A stretch of 64,000 nt of DNA from Desulfurobacterium indicum (GCF_001968985.1 NZ_MOEN01000005.1:1-64000), one strand, 5' to 3'; counted from the stretch's first letter, positions 8,210 through 19,238 are shown. Program-made: numbers and translations. The notes: generated by a model from the sequence alone, not told the origin.

Positions 8210-9427
8210 CTAAACATTGATGTTCCTGAGTCCATACTTTTCAAATGCTCTTTTAATACCTCTAACTGCTTGCTTGATTCTTAATTCATTCTCTACAAGT
8301 GCAAATCTAACATACTCGTCCCCATATTCACCAAAACCTATACCGGGAGAAACTGCAACCTTCCCGTCAAGGAGAAGCATCTTTGAAAACTCAAGAGAAC
8401 CCATGGAACGAAACTTTTCAGGAATCTTTGCCCATACAAACATAGTAGCTTTGGGTTTTTCAACGTGCCACCCTATACGGTTTAAACCGTTAACAAGAAC
8501 ATCTCTTCTCTTTTCATATATTTTTCTGTATTCTTCAACGCAGGATTGATCCCCTTTAAGGGCAATAATAGCAGCAATCTGAATCGGCTGGAACATACCG
8601 TAGTCAAGATAGCTTTTCATTCTGTAAAGTGCATGAATAACATCCTTGTTACCTGCTGCAAAGCCAACCCTCCAGCCAGCCATGGAGTAAGTTTTTGAAA
8701 GAGAATAAAACTCTACTGCAACATCTTTTGCACCTTTAACTTGAAAAATACTCGGAGGAACATAATCGTCAAAAGAGATTTCAGAATAGGCAAGATCCTG
8801 AATAAGTAAAAGGTTATTCTCTCTTGCAAAATCAACTATTTTTTCAAAAAATTTTATATCCACACAGGCCGTTGTCGGATTGTGAGGAAAGTTTAAAAGA
8901 AGAACTTTCGGCCTTGGCCAGCTCTCCTTATAAGCCTTTATGATGGATTCAAGAAAAGCATCCTCATCAAATCCGTCGTCCGTAAGCAGCGGAATACTTC
9001 TTACGTCTCCCCCTGCTATTATAAAAGAGTAAGGGTGAATCGGATACGCAGGTGTCGGAACCATAACAACATCACCGGGATTAACAAGTGTCAGAGCAAG
9101 ATGTGCAAGTCCCTCTTTTGAACCTATTGTTGTTATAACTTCTGTTTCAGGATCAAGATCAACGTTATACTTTCTTTTATACCAAAGGGCAAGTGCTTCC
9201 CTTAACTTAAACAGGCCTTTTGTCTGAGAATATCTATGATTACGCGGATTTTTCGCTGCCTCACACAGTTTATCAACAATATGTTTTGGCGTGGGAAGGT
9301 CAGGATTTCCCATACCAAGGTCAACAATATCTTCCCCCGCTCGCCTGAGTTTCGTTTTCAAATCATTAACAACAGCAAAAACGTAAGGGGGAAGTCTGTC
9401 AATACGTGCAAACTGAAAGTTCGGCAT
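8210..9427 (-). CDS. alaC: Pyridoxal-phosphate aminotransferase, AlaC-like
   Basis: This is a class I/II aminotransferase of 405 aa. The N-terminal segment [15 protein letters not shown], the NFPHNPTT motif and the PLP-lysine motif [15 protein letters not shown] are clear. The overall form matches the AlaC/YfdZ alanine aminotransferase clade, which is close to LL-diaminopimelate and aspartate aminotransferases. The exact substrate is therefore uncertain. It lies upstream of hom in the same operon, consistent with amino-acid biosynthesis. Confidence 0.85.
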   Translation of the reverse strand: MPNFQFARIDRLPPYVFAVVNDLKTKLRRAGEDIVDLGMGNPDLPTPKHIVDKLCEAAKNPRNHRYSQTKGLFKLREALALWYKRKYNVDLDPETEVITTIGSKEGLAHLALTLVNPGDVVMVPTPAYPIHPYSFIIAGGDVRSIPLLTDDGFDEDAFLESIIKAYKESWPRPKVLLLNFPHNPTTACVDIKFFEKIVDFARENNLLLIQDLAYSEISFDDYVPPSIFQVKGAKDVAVEFYSLSKTYSMAGWRVGFAAGNKDVIHALYRMKSYLDYGMFQPIQIAAIIALKGDQSCVEEYRKIYEKRRDVLVNGLNRIGWHVEKPKATMFVWAKIPEKFRSMGSLEFSKMLLLDGKVAVSPGIGFGEYGDEYVRFALVENELRIKQAVRGIKRAFEKYGLRNINV

Positions 9428-9467
9428 AGTTAACTCTCCGGATTTTAAATTTAAAAGTTATTTTAAA

Positions 9468-10019
9468 CTATATTTTTCTATCTGTAACCGTTTCTTTAAA
9501 GAGATTTACAGTTTCTTCGTCTATTGAAATAAACCTTATCTCCTTCAACGAACTTTGAGAATTTTTCAAAAGCCAGCTTAAAACCTCATCAACTATAACA
9601 AACACACCTTCCCTCCTGGGATAACCGAATATACCAGTGCTTATGGCAGGAATAGAAATAGAAGAAAGGCCAAGATTGGAAGCAACTTCAAGAACCGAAT
9701 CAACAGCACTTCTCAGCTTTCTCTCCTCGTCACCTTCACCCCAGACAGGACCGACAGTGTGAATAACAAAACGGCAGGGAAGTTTTCCCGCCGTTGTAAA
9801 CACCGCCTTACCAACGGGAAGATAACCGATTCTGTTGCTCTCCTCCTGAATAATCTTTCCACCTTTTCTAACAATAGCGCCAGCAACTCCTCCACCGTGT
9901 TTGAGAGAAGAATTGGCTGGATTAACAATAGCATCAACAACTTCTTCGGTTATATCACCCTGAACAACTACAAGGTCTCTACCGTTCCAGTTTAAGCGTG
10001 CAACTTCTCTGTTATTCAT
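9468..10019 (-). CDS. Macrodomain protein, likely ADP-ribose/O-acetyl-ADP-ribose hydrolase
   Basis: This is a single macro domain of 183 aa. The ADP-ribose pocket motifs [19 protein letters not shown] and HGGGVAGAI are present. They are followed by [13 protein letters not shown] and the phosphate-loop segment [13 protein letters not shown]. Such proteins remove or bind ADP-ribose groups. No ADP-ribosyltransferase gene is adjacent, so a toxin-antitoxin role is not supported. It directly follows rsmE (2-base gap). Confidence 0.92.
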   Translation of the reverse strand: MNNREVARLNWNGRDLVVVQGDITEEVVDAIVNPANSSLKHGGGVAGAIVRKGGKIIQEESNRIGYLPVGKAVFTTAGKLPCRFVIHTVGPVWGEGDEERKLRSAVDSVLEVASNLGLSSISIPAISTGIFGYPRREGVFVIVDEVLSWLLKNSQSSLKEIRFISIDEETVNLFKETVTDRKI

Positions 10020-10021
10020 AG

Positions 10022-10744
10022 TTACTTAAGATCTCCCCATATATACTGGACAAGGGCAAGCCCAACAATGGCTGCCGTCTCCGCTCTGAGTATTCTCTTC
10101 CCTAAATGAATAACGTAAAAGCCTTTATCCCTTAAAAACTCCACCTCCTTTTCATCAAGACCACCTTCAGGACCGACAAGAAGGGAAACCGAAGTAGCAG
10201 TCACATCGGAAAAGCTTTCAAGACTCTTTCCGCCTCTTTCCCACAAAACGAATTTCAAATCGGAATTATCACTTATAGAAGAAAGCCTGACAGGCTCTTT
10301 AACTGGAGGGATAACGGCACGACCACACTGTTTTGAAGCATTCAGAACAATCTCATTCCAGCGGCGCAGTTTACCGCTCCAGTCTTTTACCTTTTCGCCG
10401 AAAGCCGAGCGCTGACATATTACCGGCACAATTTCGGTAACCCCGAGTTCCGTTGCTTTTTGAAGAGCAAATTCAAACTTCTGAAGTCTGTTCGTAAGTC
10501 CCATATAAAGGATTGTTTTCAAAGGGCTTTCTCTGTTTATCGTTATCTCTTCCAAAACTTTAAGTCTGACAGATTGTGTAGATGAAGCCTCTATAACGGC
10601 AAGATACTCCTTTCCGCTTCCGTCAAACACAACAATTTCGTCACCGGGACGAAGCCTTAAAACCTTTAACACGTGGCGCGCTTCCTGGCCTCTCAGATAA
10701 GCAACCTCTCCTTTTATCCCATCAACCTTAAATCTCCTCATCAC
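10022..10744 (-). CDS. rsmE: 16S rRNA m3U1498 methyltransferase RsmE
   Basis: RsmE is a SPOUT-fold methyltransferase that methylates U1498 of 16S rRNA. The 240-aa protein has an N-terminal PUA-like RNA-binding part (to about 70), then [28 protein letters not shown], and the knotted SAM-binding motif [16 protein letters not shown] near residue 190. Near the C terminus is [12 protein letters not shown]. Two adjacent Met codons (10744, 10741) could serve as start. Confidence 0.94.
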   Translation of the reverse strand: MMRRFKVDGIKGEVAYLRGQEARHVLKVLRLRPGDEIVVFDGSGKEYLAVIEASSTQSVRLKVLEEITINRESPLKTILYMGLTNRLQKFEFALQKATELGVTEIVPVICQRSAFGEKVKDWSGKLRRWNEIVLNASKQCGRAVIPPVKEPVRLSSISDNSDLKFVLWERGGKSLESFSDVTATSVSLLVGPEGGLDEKEVEFLRDKGFYVIHLGKRILRAETAAIVGLALVQYIWGDLK

Positions 10745-10930
10745 CTCTCCAATAAATAATGATGATATTCCAAACCTAACTAAAATTTTAACATTAACAG
10801 AGAAACAGAATCGAAACAGATTAATTAAAAATAGCGTCAGAACTTACTTTGAATGTTCCCATTTATACGAGAATCAAAACTTCCATCGATAATGGTGCTT
10901 ATAACAACACCTGAATTCTTTAATAAAAAA

Positions 10931-10961
10931 TATGTGGCAGTTTTTCGGAAACTGCCACATA
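10931..10961 (-). terminator. Rho-independent terminator of clpC
   Basis: A 13-bp perfect stem (tatgtggcagttt, 10931-10943, with its complement at 10949-10961) closes a 5-base loop. On the minus strand it is followed by a run of six T residues (complement of aaaaaa at 10925-10930). It lies 50 bases past the clpC stop and is one of the strongest terminators in the window. Confidence 0.93.
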
Positions 10962-11011
10962 GATTAGATAATAATGCTATTAAAGAATCGGCATTTTCGA
11001 AACATTATCAA

Positions 11012-13471
11012 TTATTTCATCTGCGCAGCTGCCTTTCTCCTCTTCTCTCTAACACTGATCTTCCCTTTAGGCGTAATGTCAAAGACAACTTCTCCGCCTT
11101 CAAGGAATCTTCCAGAAAGAATTTCATCAGTTAACCTGTCTTCTATCAGAGACTGAATGGCTCTTCTTATAGTTCTTGCACCATACTCTTTACGGAATTC
11201 TCTATCTACAATGTAATTTACAAATTTACTTGTTACATGAATCTTGAGATTTCTTTCTTTTAACTCCTCATTCAACCTATCAACCTGCTTTCTTACAATC
11301 TCTTTAACATCTTCTCTCGTAAGAGGATGGAATACCACTATTTCATCAAGCCTGTTTATAAATTCCGGTTTGAAGTATCTCTTTACTTCATCCATCACAA
11401 AAGACTTCATTCTTTCAAAAGCTTTTCTTTCCATATCTTCTTCCGTGCCAGTATCAAACCCCATACCCTTCTGAGCCGAAACAAGATGTTTGGCGCCAAG
11501 GTTTGATGTCATTATCAGTATCGTGTTTGTAAAGGAAACAGTCCTTCCAAGACCATCTGTCAACCTTCCGTCTTCCATTATCTGTAACAGAATATTAAGA
11601 ACATCAGGATGTGCCTTTTCGATTTCATCAAGAAGAATAACACTATAAGGTTTTCTTCTAACTATCTCTGTAAGCTGTCCTCCTTCTTCATAACCAACAT
11701 ACCCAGGAGGCGCACCGATAAGCCTGGAAACCGTATGCTTTTCCATATACTCAGACATATCTATTCTAATCATTGCTTTTTCATCACCAAAAAGAGCCTC
11801 TGCAAGTGTTTTAGCAAGCTCCGTCTTACCAACACCTGTCGGGCCGAGAAACAGAAAAGATCCTATTGGTCTGTTCAAATTAGTTCTGATACCTAATCTT
11901 GAACGCTTTATAGCACGTGCTACGGCACTTACAGCCTTTTCCTGACCTACAACTCTTCTGTGAAGCTCTGCCTCTAATCTCAGCAACTTTTCTCTTTCTG
12001 CCTCATGTAGCTGGTTAACAGGAATTCCCGTCCAAAGAGCCACTATCTCCTCTATCTCAAGAACATCAATAACAGGTTTTTCACTCTTCCTGTTAACAAA
12101 CCATTTCTTATTCAGCTCCTCAAGTTTTGAAGTTAACTTCATCTCTTCCTGCTTATACTCGTGAGCTTTCTCATACTCTGCCATAGCAAGTGCTTCTTCC
12201 TTAAGAGCTTTAATCTCCTGCAATCTCTCTTCTATTCTTTTGATATCTGAAGGCTTGGTTCCCATTCTCAGTTGAGCTTTGGCTCCCGCTTCATCAACAA
12301 TATCAATCGCTTTATCAGGAAGCTTTCTGTCATTTATATAACGAACAGCTAGTTTAACAGCTCTCTCTATAGCCTCATCGGTTATAGTAACGTTGTGGAA
12401 CTCTTCAAACTTAGGTTTTAGACCTTTCAAAATCTCAACAGTTTCTTCCACAGAAGGCTCTTCAACTAAGACAGGCTGGAATCTTCTCTCAAGAGCCCCG
12501 TCTTTCTCTATATATTTCCTGTATTCATCAAGCGTAGTTGCACCTATAACCTGTATCTCCCCTCTTGAGAGAGAAGGCTTCAAAATGTTAGAAGCATCCA
12601 TTGAACCTTCAGCAGCACCGGCACCGACGAGAGTATGAAGTTCATCTATAAACAAAATCACATCTTTGTTATTTTCAAGCTCCTTTACAACTGATTTTAA
12701 TCTCTCTTCAAACTGGCCTCTATACTTCGTCCCGGCAATAAGGGAAGCCATATCAAGAGAAACAATTCTTTTATCTTTCAATTTTTCCGGGACATTTCCT
12801 TCGGCAATTCTTATAGCCAGTCCTTCAACTATCGCAGTTTTACCAACACCGGGTTCACCTATTAAAACTGGATTGTTTTTACGTCTCCTTGCAAGAATGT
12901 GAATAACTCTTTCTATCTCTTTATCACGACCGATAACAGGATCAAGGGAACCTTCCTCTGCAAGTTTTGTCAGATCTCTTCCATATTTATCAAGATTTGG
13001 AGTGTTTGACTTTCTTGAAGTCTTAGCTTTTCCTAAAATCCCTTTCAATATAGCTGTTACTTCCCTGCGAAGAGTATAATGATCCAGTCCATAACTCCTC
13101 AGAATCCTCCCTGCAAGCCCAAGTCGCTCTTTAGCAAGACCTATAAAAATATGTTCAGGCCCGACGTAGGCATGTCCCAAAATTTTAGCCTCTTCAACCG
13201 CTTGTTCTAATGCCCGTCTTGCTTCAGTGGTAAAAGCAATTGTATTTACATCAACTTCATCTGGAGAAGGTTGAATCTGATGTATAACCATCTCCTGAAT
13301 ACGTATCTTTGAAATGTTATACTTACTTATTATCTGATTTACAATTTCATCTTCTTTAAGCAGAACAAGCAATAAATGCTCTGTTCCAAGATACGGAGTT
13401 CTGAGAGTAACAGCTTCTTCTTTAGCTTTTATTACAATTTGTCTTGCTTTTTTGGTAAACTTCTCAAACAT
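11012..13471 (-). CDS. clpC: ATP-dependent Clp protease ATP-binding subunit ClpC
   Basis: ClpC is an AAA+ unfoldase that feeds substrates to ClpP. The 819-aa protein has two N-terminal Clp-N repeats (1-150), a D1 domain with Walker [10 protein letters not shown], and a middle UVR-like coiled segment ([19 protein letters not shown]). The D2 domain has Walker [10 protein letters not shown]. The C-terminal D2-small domain is also present. The ATG at 13471 is preferred to the GTG two codons earlier, because that GTG is part of the GAGAGGTG ribosome-binding site. It sits 11 bases after lolD. The usual Gram-positive partners ctsR and mcsAB are absent. Confidence 0.95.
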   Translation of the reverse strand: MFEKFTKKARQIVIKAKEEAVTLRTPYLGTEHLLLVLLKEDEIVNQIISKYNISKIRIQEMVIHQIQPSPDEVDVNTIAFTTEARRALEQAVEEAKILGHAYVGPEHIFIGLAKERLGLAGRILRSYGLDHYTLRREVTAILKGILGKAKTSRKSNTPNLDKYGRDLTKLAEEGSLDPVIGRDKEIERVIHILARRRKNNPVLIGEPGVGKTAIVEGLAIRIAEGNVPEKLKDKRIVSLDMASLIAGTKYRGQFEERLKSVVKELENNKDVILFIDELHTLVGAGAAEGSMDASNILKPSLSRGEIQVIGATTLDEYRKYIEKDGALERRFQPVLVEEPSVEETVEILKGLKPKFEEFHNVTITDEAIERAVKLAVRYINDRKLPDKAIDIVDEAGAKAQLRMGTKPSDIKRIEERLQEIKALKEEALAMAEYEKAHEYKQEEMKLTSKLEELNKKWFVNRKSEKPVIDVLEIEEIVALWTGIPVNQLHEAEREKLLRLEAELHRRVVGQEKAVSAVARAIKRSRLGIRTNLNRPIGSFLFLGPTGVGKTELAKTLAEALFGDEKAMIRIDMSEYMEKHTVSRLIGAPPGYVGYEEGGQLTEIVRRKPYSVILLDEIEKAHPDVLNILLQIMEDGRLTDGLGRTVSFTNTILIMTSNLGAKHLVSAQKGMGFDTGTEEDMERKAFERMKSFVMDEVKRYFKPEFINRLDEIVVFHPLTREDVKEIVRKQVDRLNEELKERNLKIHVTSKFVNYIVDREFRKEYGARTIRRAIQSLIEDRLTDEILSGRFLEGGEVVFDITPKGKISVREKRRKAAAQMK

Positions 13472-13482
13472 ATACACCTCTC

Positions 13483-14154
13483 TTAAATATTAATAATGCC
13501 GTCTTTTATAAAGTATATCCTGTCGGCAAACTTTTCCAGTTCACGGTTATGCGTGGCAATAAAGAAGGTAGTCTCAGTCTCTCTGTTAAGTTCTGCCATA
13601 AGGGAAAGAACGGATTCTGAAGTCTTAGAGTCAAGATTTCCTGTTGGTTCATCAGCGAGAACAAGCTCAGGGGAATTAACAAGTGCACGGGCAATTGCCG
13701 TTCGCTGCTGTTCACCACCGGATATCTCAAACGGTTTATGAGTTAATCTATGCCCCAATCCTACCTTTTTCAACATGTCAACTGCCTTTTCTCTTGCCTC
13801 ATCAACATCTACTCCAGCTATTAAAAGAGGTGCCATAACATTTTCAATCAGGGTAAACTCCATAATTAAATAGTGAAACTGAAAAACAAAACCCAGATTT
13901 TTATTCCTAAAAAGTGCCAGCTTTTTTTCATTCATTGAAAACAGATCCTTCCCTTTATAAAAAACCTTTCCCGATGTCGGTCTGTCAAGAGTTCCAAGAA
14001 CATGTAGCAAAGTGCTTTTACCTGAACCTGAAGCTCCCATTATCAGAGCAAATTCCCCTTTATTCAAAACAAGGTTTATTCCCTTTAAAGCTTCAACGGT
14101 ATCACTTTCCGTTCTGTATATCTTCTTCAAATTTTTAACTTCTACCAAAATCAT
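13483..14154 (-). CDS. lolD: ABC transporter ATP-binding protein, LolD/MacB type
   Basis: This is the ATPase of a LolCDE-type exporter that releases lipoproteins from the inner membrane. The 223-aa protein has Walker A GASGSGKST, Q-loop region FQFHYLIMEFTLIEN, signature ISGGEQQRTAIARAL, Walker B LVLADEPTGNLD and a switch histidine (IATHNRELE). The MEFTLIENV segment after the Q-loop is the LolD-like form. No permease gene (lolC/E or macB) adjoins it, so the assignment within the MacB/LolD/FtsE family is an inference. Confidence 0.82.
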   Translation of the reverse strand: MILVEVKNLKKIYRTESDTVEALKGINLVLNKGEFALIMGASGSGKSTLLHVLGTLDRPTSGKVFYKGKDLFSMNEKKLALFRNKNLGFVFQFHYLIMEFTLIENVMAPLLIAGVDVDEAREKAVDMLKKVGLGHRLTHKPFEISGGEQQRTAIARALVNSPELVLADEPTGNLDSKTSESVLSLMAELNRETETTFFIATHNRELEKFADRIYFIKDGIINI

Positions 14155-14222
14155 ATTAAACCTCTCACCATGGGCAATTTAGACTTATAATACCATTATT
14201 TAATTGAAAGCATGGAGAAGCA

Positions 14223-15605
14223 ATGGAAAACCTTAAACAATTGGAAAACATACTTGAGAAAATTATTAACTGCGTAAAAGACGGATACATCGTTGGTGGA
14301 GCTTTAAGAGATTTTCTGCTGGGAATAGAGGATATAAAAGATGTAGATATAGTAATTTCCGGTAACTTTTATGAGACTATTCATTGCATAGAAAAAGCCA
14401 CCCAGCAAAAAGGTTTTCTTTATACAAGAGAAAAACCGGTTTACACATTCTATCTGAATAATATTCGAGTAGATATAACAAAACTTCAGGGAACCATAGA
14501 AGAAGATCTTTCGCACAGAGACTTCACAATAAATACAATCGCCTACAGTCTAAAAGAAAAAAAAATCATCGACCCTTTAAACGGAATAAAAGACCTGCAG
14601 AAAAAAATACTATGTCCGGTATCTTCTTCAGCGCTTAAAAAAGATCCTGTAAGGATTCTCAGAGGAATAAGGATTAAAAGCAAATTCCATCTATCCTATT
14701 CGAAAAAGTTTACCGAAAGTGCGAAAAAGTTTGCAAATTTGATAGAAAAAGAACCTAAAGAAAGAATTAGAGAAGAACTGATAAAAATTCTTAAATTGCA
14801 AAATGCATATGAAGCATTTAAAGACATGAGGGAACTTAACGTTTTATATTCAATTTTTCCTGAACTTGCCGAGGAAGAGAAAATACCACCTTCAGGACTT
14901 CATCAATATCCTCTTATAATTCATACGCTTAAGACCGTTGAATATATTTGCAATATCTTTAAACAGTGGGGGAAAATAAACCACTATGTTATAAAAGAGG
15001 TGTCAAATCTGACATTTTCTGGAAACATTTCTGGAAGAGAGCTACTGATCATCGCAGGACTTCTTCATGATATCGGTAAACCTTTAACAGTAAAAGAGAA
15101 AAATGGACATTTAACTTTTTATAACCATGATAAGATAGGTGCCAAGATGGCAGAAAAACGGCTTTTAACAATAGGATTTGGCAAAAAAACAGCCTCTTCA
15201 GCAAAAAAAATAATAGAACTCCACCTAAGACCGTTCTTCCTATTCCAACTTTTTAAAGGAAAGCAGCTATCCCCAAAAGCCGTATACAAATTTATCAAGG
15301 CGGCAGGATCTTTACTACCACTTATTGTAATTCACAGCATCGCCGACTTTAAAGCAACATCGGAAAAAATGAACAAAGACACAGATGAATTCATATGGTT
15401 TTTGAACGAAAAAGTAATAAATTTCTACTTAAAGGTAAAATCCGTAAAGCCGCTCCTATCGGGAAAGGAAATTATGAAAATAAAAGGAATACAAGAGGGG
15501 AAAGCCGTTGGCAGGATAAAAGATAAACTCATTGAGTTTCAGATTTTGGGACGTGTAAAAACAAAAGAGGAAGCAATTAAAGCCATAAAAGGATTCTCAC
15601 CGTGA
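14223..15605 (+). CDS. CCA-adding enzyme/poly(A) polymerase-family nucleotidyltransferase with HD domain
   Basis: This is a class II tRNA nucleotidyltransferase family protein (460 aa). The active-site motif GGALRDFLLG and the metal-binding DVDIV lie near residues 24-42. The HRDFTINTIAY motif and RILRGIR helix complete the head and neck. An HD phosphohydrolase domain follows (LLHDIGKPLT, near 287; ELHLRPFF). In Aquifex and relatives CC-addition and A-addition are done by two separate enzymes, and the sequence alone does not say which activity this one has. The stop overlaps the next gene as GTGA. Confidence 0.85.
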   Translation: MENLKQLENILEKIINCVKDGYIVGGALRDFLLGIEDIKDVDIVISGNFYETIHCIEKATQQKGFLYTREKPVYTFYLNNIRVDITKLQGTIEEDLSHRDFTINTIAYSLKEKKIIDPLNGIKDLQKKILCPVSSSALKKDPVRILRGIRIKSKFHLSYSKKFTESAKKFANLIEKEPKERIREELIKILKLQNAYEAFKDMRELNVLYSIFPELAEEEKIPPSGLHQYPLIIHTLKTVEYICNIFKQWGKINHYVIKEVSNLTFSGNISGRELLIIAGLLHDIGKPLTVKEKNGHLTFYNHDKIGAKMAEKRLLTIGFGKKTASSAKKIIELHLRPFFLFQLFKGKQLSPKAVYKFIKAAGSLLPLIVIHSIADFKATSEKMNKDTDEFIWFLNEKVINFYLKVKSVKPLLSGKEIMKIKGIQEGKAVGRIKDKLIEFQILGRVKTKEEAIKAIKGFSP

Positions 15606-16759
15606 GAAAAGCCATCGGTGCCGATTACATAATAGACTTTGATATGAACATAATAAAAAATGGCTGGCTGGTATTCCAAAGAGGTAAAGTAAAATTCTTA
15701 AAATACGAACCAGATGGAGATTTTCACGAAAAGGTAAAGCTGGCAAACACCGTAATTTTCCCATCTTTTGTTAATGCACACACACATCTCGAACTTTCAC
15801 TTATGAATTTTAATCCAATAAAAATCAAATCGTTTTTTGACTGGTTGTTATGGATAATATCAAACAGGCAGAAATTGGACAAAGAAGAGATCAAAATCGG
15901 CGTTACAAAAGGTATAGAATTATCAAAAAAGTGGGGAATCAGCTTTTTCGGAGATATATCATCATTCGACATTTCCCGCCACATAATCAAAAACGGAATT
16001 GTTTTTAATGAAATCATAGGCAATATATTCAATACCAACGCCAGACCTCCGTTATCCATACATGCGGTATATTCAACTTCGGTTGAAACAATAAAAAAAG
16101 CGGTTCAAAAATCTTTAAAATACGGAACTATCTATCAGATGCACGTAGGAGAAACCGCCGAAGAAGAAAAATTTGTAAGAGGTGAACCTAACCTTTTTGA
16201 ATCCTTAATCTACCCTACAATAGGGAGAAAGCGGTTTGAAAATATTTATGCAGAAAACATAGTAGCCTACCTTGAAAAAACTGGTGCACTCACAAATCTA
16301 CTTATTGCCGTTCACTGCACAAACTTATCCCGAAAAGAGCTTGAGATTCTTATGAGAAAAGAGTGTGGCATAGTAATCTGTCCAAGAAGCAACATTTTTT
16401 TAAAAACGGGATTCCCTGATATTGAATTTTTAATCGACTACGAGAAATTAGGAATAGGAACTGACGGACTGAGTTCAAACACTTCTCTATCAATGTTATC
16501 TGAGATAAAAGCAATCTACATTAAAGCAGAAGGTAAAATAGACGTTAAAAAACTTCTCAAAGCCGCCACAATAGGTGGAGCAAAAGTTCTAAACATTGAA
16601 GACACTTACAAACAAAGTGGTCTATTTACCGCCATAAGAACGGAGAAAAAGATAACTAATCCTTTAACAGCACTTTTAATGGATGATATTAAAGTAACCG
16701 CATTTGACTTAAAGGACGAAAAAGTGTTAAATTCTCTTAAGCAGCTTTCCAATAATTGA
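15602..16759 (+). CDS. Amidohydrolase, possible aminofutalosine deaminase
   Basis: This is a metal-dependent amidohydrolase of the TrzN/SsnA/MqnX group (385 aa). Metal ligands are visible: the HxH of NAHTHLEL (near residue 62), MHVGETAEE, HCTNLS and the aspartate of GTDGLSSNTS. Similar enzymes deaminate aminofutalosine on the futalosine menaquinone route. That fits an anaerobic thermophile and the neighbouring cytochrome genes, but guanine/cytosine-type deaminase substrates are possible. The GTG start overlaps the previous stop. Confidence 0.7.
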   Translation: MRKAIGADYIIDFDMNIIKNGWLVFQRGKVKFLKYEPDGDFHEKVKLANTVIFPSFVNAHTHLELSLMNFNPIKIKSFFDWLLWIISNRQKLDKEEIKIGVTKGIELSKKWGISFFGDISSFDISRHIIKNGIVFNEIIGNIFNTNARPPLSIHAVYSTSVETIKKAVQKSLKYGTIYQMHVGETAEEEKFVRGEPNLFESLIYPTIGRKRFENIYAENIVAYLEKTGALTNLLIAVHCTNLSRKELEILMRKECGIVICPRSNIFLKTGFPDIEFLIDYEKLGIGTDGLSSNTSLSMLSEIKAIYIKAEGKIDVKKLLKAATIGGAKVLNIEDTYKQSGLFTAIRTEKKITNPLTALLMDDIKVTAFDLKDEKVLNSLKQLSNN

Positions 16760-16796
16760 GAATCATTAGCGATGAATACAGACAGCGGAGGACTTA

Positions 16797-18158
16797 ATGC
16801 TCAAATCACTATATAGACTTTTCAGCTCAGTAAAAGTTGCCATAATAATTCTTCTCTCTCTTGCCGTAACTTCTATCATCGGAACAATCGTAGAACAGCA
16901 GCAAAATCCCGATAAGTATCTGAGAGAATACGGAGAGGTAACCTACAAAATATTTAAATTTTTAGGATTCACTGATGTTTACCATTCCTGGTGGTACATT
17001 TTGTTGTTGGTACTCCTCGCAATCAACCTCACAGTTTGCTCTATAGAACGTCTTCCGAAAATATGGAAAATAGCAAAAAATCCAAAAAAGAAGCTGAGAG
17101 AGGGAGCCGAAAACGCTTACAGATTGGTGCACAAGTTAACATTATCTGCAAGCAATCCGGATGAAGTAGCCGAAAAACTTGTCTCCATTCTAAAGCAGAT
17201 GGGATACAAGCCTGAAAAAGTTCCATCTGACGAAGAGAACACAAAGTATGTATTTGCAGATAAACACGTCTTTGCAAGATTCGGAGTATATATTGTTCAT
17301 GCAGGTATACTGATAGTCCTCGTGGGAGGGTTGTTAACCGCTATCTTCGGATACAGAGGTTATATGAACCTTGCCGAAGGTTCTAAAAGTAATCTTGTAA
17401 CCTTATTTGGGAACGGAAAGATCATAGAGCTTCCTTTTGAAGTTCAGTGTGACAAATTCACCATAGATTTCTACCCTTCCGGAATGCCTAAAGCCTACAT
17501 TAGCGATCTTGAAGTTATAGAAAATGGAAAAACCGTTAAAAAGCAGCGAATCGTTGTCAATACTCCACTTTCATACAGAGGAATCTATTTCTACCAGGCA
17601 AACTATGGAAAGGGAAGAGTTTACTTCTTCAAAAAGGTAAATCAAAAAGCAAAAGAACAACCTATAATAGACGCTTTAGGACAACCTTTTTACGTAGGAA
17701 AAGGAAAAGACGGCATCAAATATTACCTGTCACCAGTAGCAATGGACGGGCAGTTTATATTTGTAGATTTAATAACCCAAAACGGAGAAACGCTGGCACA
17801 GGCAAAGATGACATCCGGACAGTGGTATAGAATCCCTCAGACTGGGCAATTTGTAGCTATCGGTGGAGCCGACAATGCATTTTACACAGGTTTGCAAGTT
17901 TCCTACGACCCAGGCACATGGGTCGTATGGGCAGGAAGCACCATAATGGTAATAGGGCTTTTTGTGGCTTTCTTTATACCTCATAAGAGAATTCTTGCAA
18001 GAATTAGGCAGGTTAAAGAAGATAAGGTCAATATTGTAATAGCAGGTAGAACAAATAAAGGGTTTGAATCCCTTGAGAAAGATATGGAAAAAATCTTAGG
18101 GGTTCTTAAGTCTTCATACTGTAATATTTTAGCCCCTAAGGAGGAAAACCATGATTAA
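16797..18158 (+). CDS. resB: Cytochrome c maturation protein ResB (Ccs1)
   Basis: ResB is the partner of CcsA in system II cytochrome c biogenesis, handling haem and thiol-reduced apocytochrome at the outer face of the inner membrane. The 453-aa protein has N-terminal membrane helices (15-35, 62-80), a third near 165-185 and a final one near 375-395. A large periplasmic domain lies between the last two. The start has a good ribosome-binding site (GGAGGACTTA). It overlaps the next gene by 8 bases. Confidence 0.93.
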   Translation: MLKSLYRLFSSVKVAIIILLSLAVTSIIGTIVEQQQNPDKYLREYGEVTYKIFKFLGFTDVYHSWWYILLLVLLAINLTVCSIERLPKIWKIAKNPKKKLREGAENAYRLVHKLTLSASNPDEVAEKLVSILKQMGYKPEKVPSDEENTKYVFADKHVFARFGVYIVHAGILIVLVGGLLTAIFGYRGYMNLAEGSKSNLVTLFGNGKIIELPFEVQCDKFTIDFYPSGMPKAYISDLEVIENGKTVKKQRIVVNTPLSYRGIYFYQANYGKGRVYFFKKVNQKAKEQPIIDALGQPFYVGKGKDGIKYYLSPVAMDGQFIFVDLITQNGETLAQAKMTSGQWYRIPQTGQFVAIGGADNAFYTGLQVSYDPGTWVVWAGSTIMVIGLFVAFFIPHKRILARIRQVKEDKVNIVIAGRTNKGFESLEKDMEKILGVLKSSYCNILAPKEENHD

Positions 18159-19158
18159 TTCTGTCCAGCTCTTTAACATTGGAATGGTGGTTTTTCTTGC
18201 TGCTTCTGTCTTCTACACCATTCATGCATTTTCAAAATCAGAAACAGCCGGAAAAATTGCTACTTACCTTTCACTCCTGGGTGTCGGTGTCCAGGGTGTA
18301 GCATTTGTAGTAAGAGGAATGGAAAAAGCCAGGCTTAACATGGTAAGTGACTGGCTTGCATTTTACAAGTATGCACCTTTCACCAATATGTATGAATCCC
18401 TAATGCTCTTCGGATGGTCAATAGTGATCATCTATCTCATATTCGAGAAAAAATACAAAAACAAAATCTTCGGAATGTTTGTTCTTCCTCTGGCAGTAAT
18501 CTCTGAAGCTTCCACACAGATTTTAGGTTTCAACCCTGAAGCACAGCCTCTGGTTCCTGCTCTCCAGAGTAACTGGCTTCTGTTTCACGTCGTAACAACC
18601 TTTATCGGATACGCAGGCTTCGCAGTAAGTGCCGGAGTAGCATTTGCCTACTTTGCCAAAAGAGAAGACACCAATAGAACCGACTGGGCTGTTGTTTTCC
18701 TGACAACCGTTTTCACCGTATTCTTCATCATCTACTCAGCTTACAGAACCAACCTTCTTATGTTTTTAGCTATATCAGTAGTAGTAGCAGGACTTTTTAC
18801 ACTCTTTCTCATGTGGCTTAACAAGAGTAAATACTCCAAGTATCTACCGCCAATTGAAACTCTTGAAGATATTATGTATCAATCTGCAGCTGTGGGATTT
18901 GTGTTTTTAACTATCGGAATCATACTGGGTGCAGTATGGGCTAAATATGCGTGGGGCGGTTACTGGTCATGGGATCCAAAAGAGACATGGTCACTTATTA
19001 CGTGGCTTGTCTATTCTGCATACCTGCATGCAAGATATATTAAAGGGCTCTCTGGAAAACCGCTCGCATACTTCACAATCATTGGATTTTTATGTGTAAT
19101 CTTTACATACTACGGAGTAAATCTCATTTTACCTGGACTTCACAGCTACGCACAATAA
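18151..19158 (+). CDS. ccsA: Cytochrome c biogenesis protein CcsA/ResC (CcsB family)
   Basis: CcsA is the haem-exporting/ligating polytopic membrane protein of system II. The 335-aa protein has about eight membrane helices and the haem-binding WWD motif GGYWSWDPKETWSLITW near residue 270. Conserved histidines flank it (LFHVVTTFIGY, YLHARY). The gene follows resB with an 8-base overlap and ends at a clear terminator, so resB-ccsA form the end of the transcript. Confidence 0.95.
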   Translation: MINSVQLFNIGMVVFLAASVFYTIHAFSKSETAGKIATYLSLLGVGVQGVAFVVRGMEKARLNMVSDWLAFYKYAPFTNMYESLMLFGWSIVIIYLIFEKKYKNKIFGMFVLPLAVISEASTQILGFNPEAQPLVPALQSNWLLFHVVTTFIGYAGFAVSAGVAFAYFAKREDTNRTDWAVVFLTTVFTVFFIIYSAYRTNLLMFLAISVVVAGLFTLFLMWLNKSKYSKYLPPIETLEDIMYQSAAVGFVFLTIGIILGAVWAKYAWGGYWSWDPKETWSLITWLVYSAYLHARYIKGLSGKPLAYFTIIGFLCVIFTYYGVNLILPGLHSYAQ

Positions 19159-19186
19159 AAAAAGCCCGGTTTTACCGGGCTTTTTA
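19159..19186 (+). terminator. Rho-independent terminator after ccsA
   Basis: The stem aaaaagcccgg / ccgggcttttt with loop ttтta-type bases (19160-19185) is followed by a T run. It begins immediately after the ccsA stop and separates that operon from the tRNA-Val promoter. Confidence 0.92.
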
Positions 19187-19195
19187 CTCAAAAAC

Positions 19196-19223
19196 TTGCA
19201 ACAGAAGAGATTTAGACTATATT
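19196..19223 (+). promoter_or_regulatory. Sigma-70-type promoter of tRNA-Val
   Basis: TTGCAA (19196-19201) and TATATT (19218-19223) are separated by 16 bases and lie 15-16 bases before the mature tRNA. The position and consensus fit a housekeeping promoter; it has not been tested. Confidence 0.6.
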
Positions 19224-19238
19224 TTAGAAGCGTCATAT

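Noticed and set aside
9468-10019. Macrodomain gene as antitoxin of an ADP-ribosylating toxin
   Set aside because: No ADP-ribosyltransferase or other toxin-like gene is adjacent; neighbours are rsmE and an aminotransferase.
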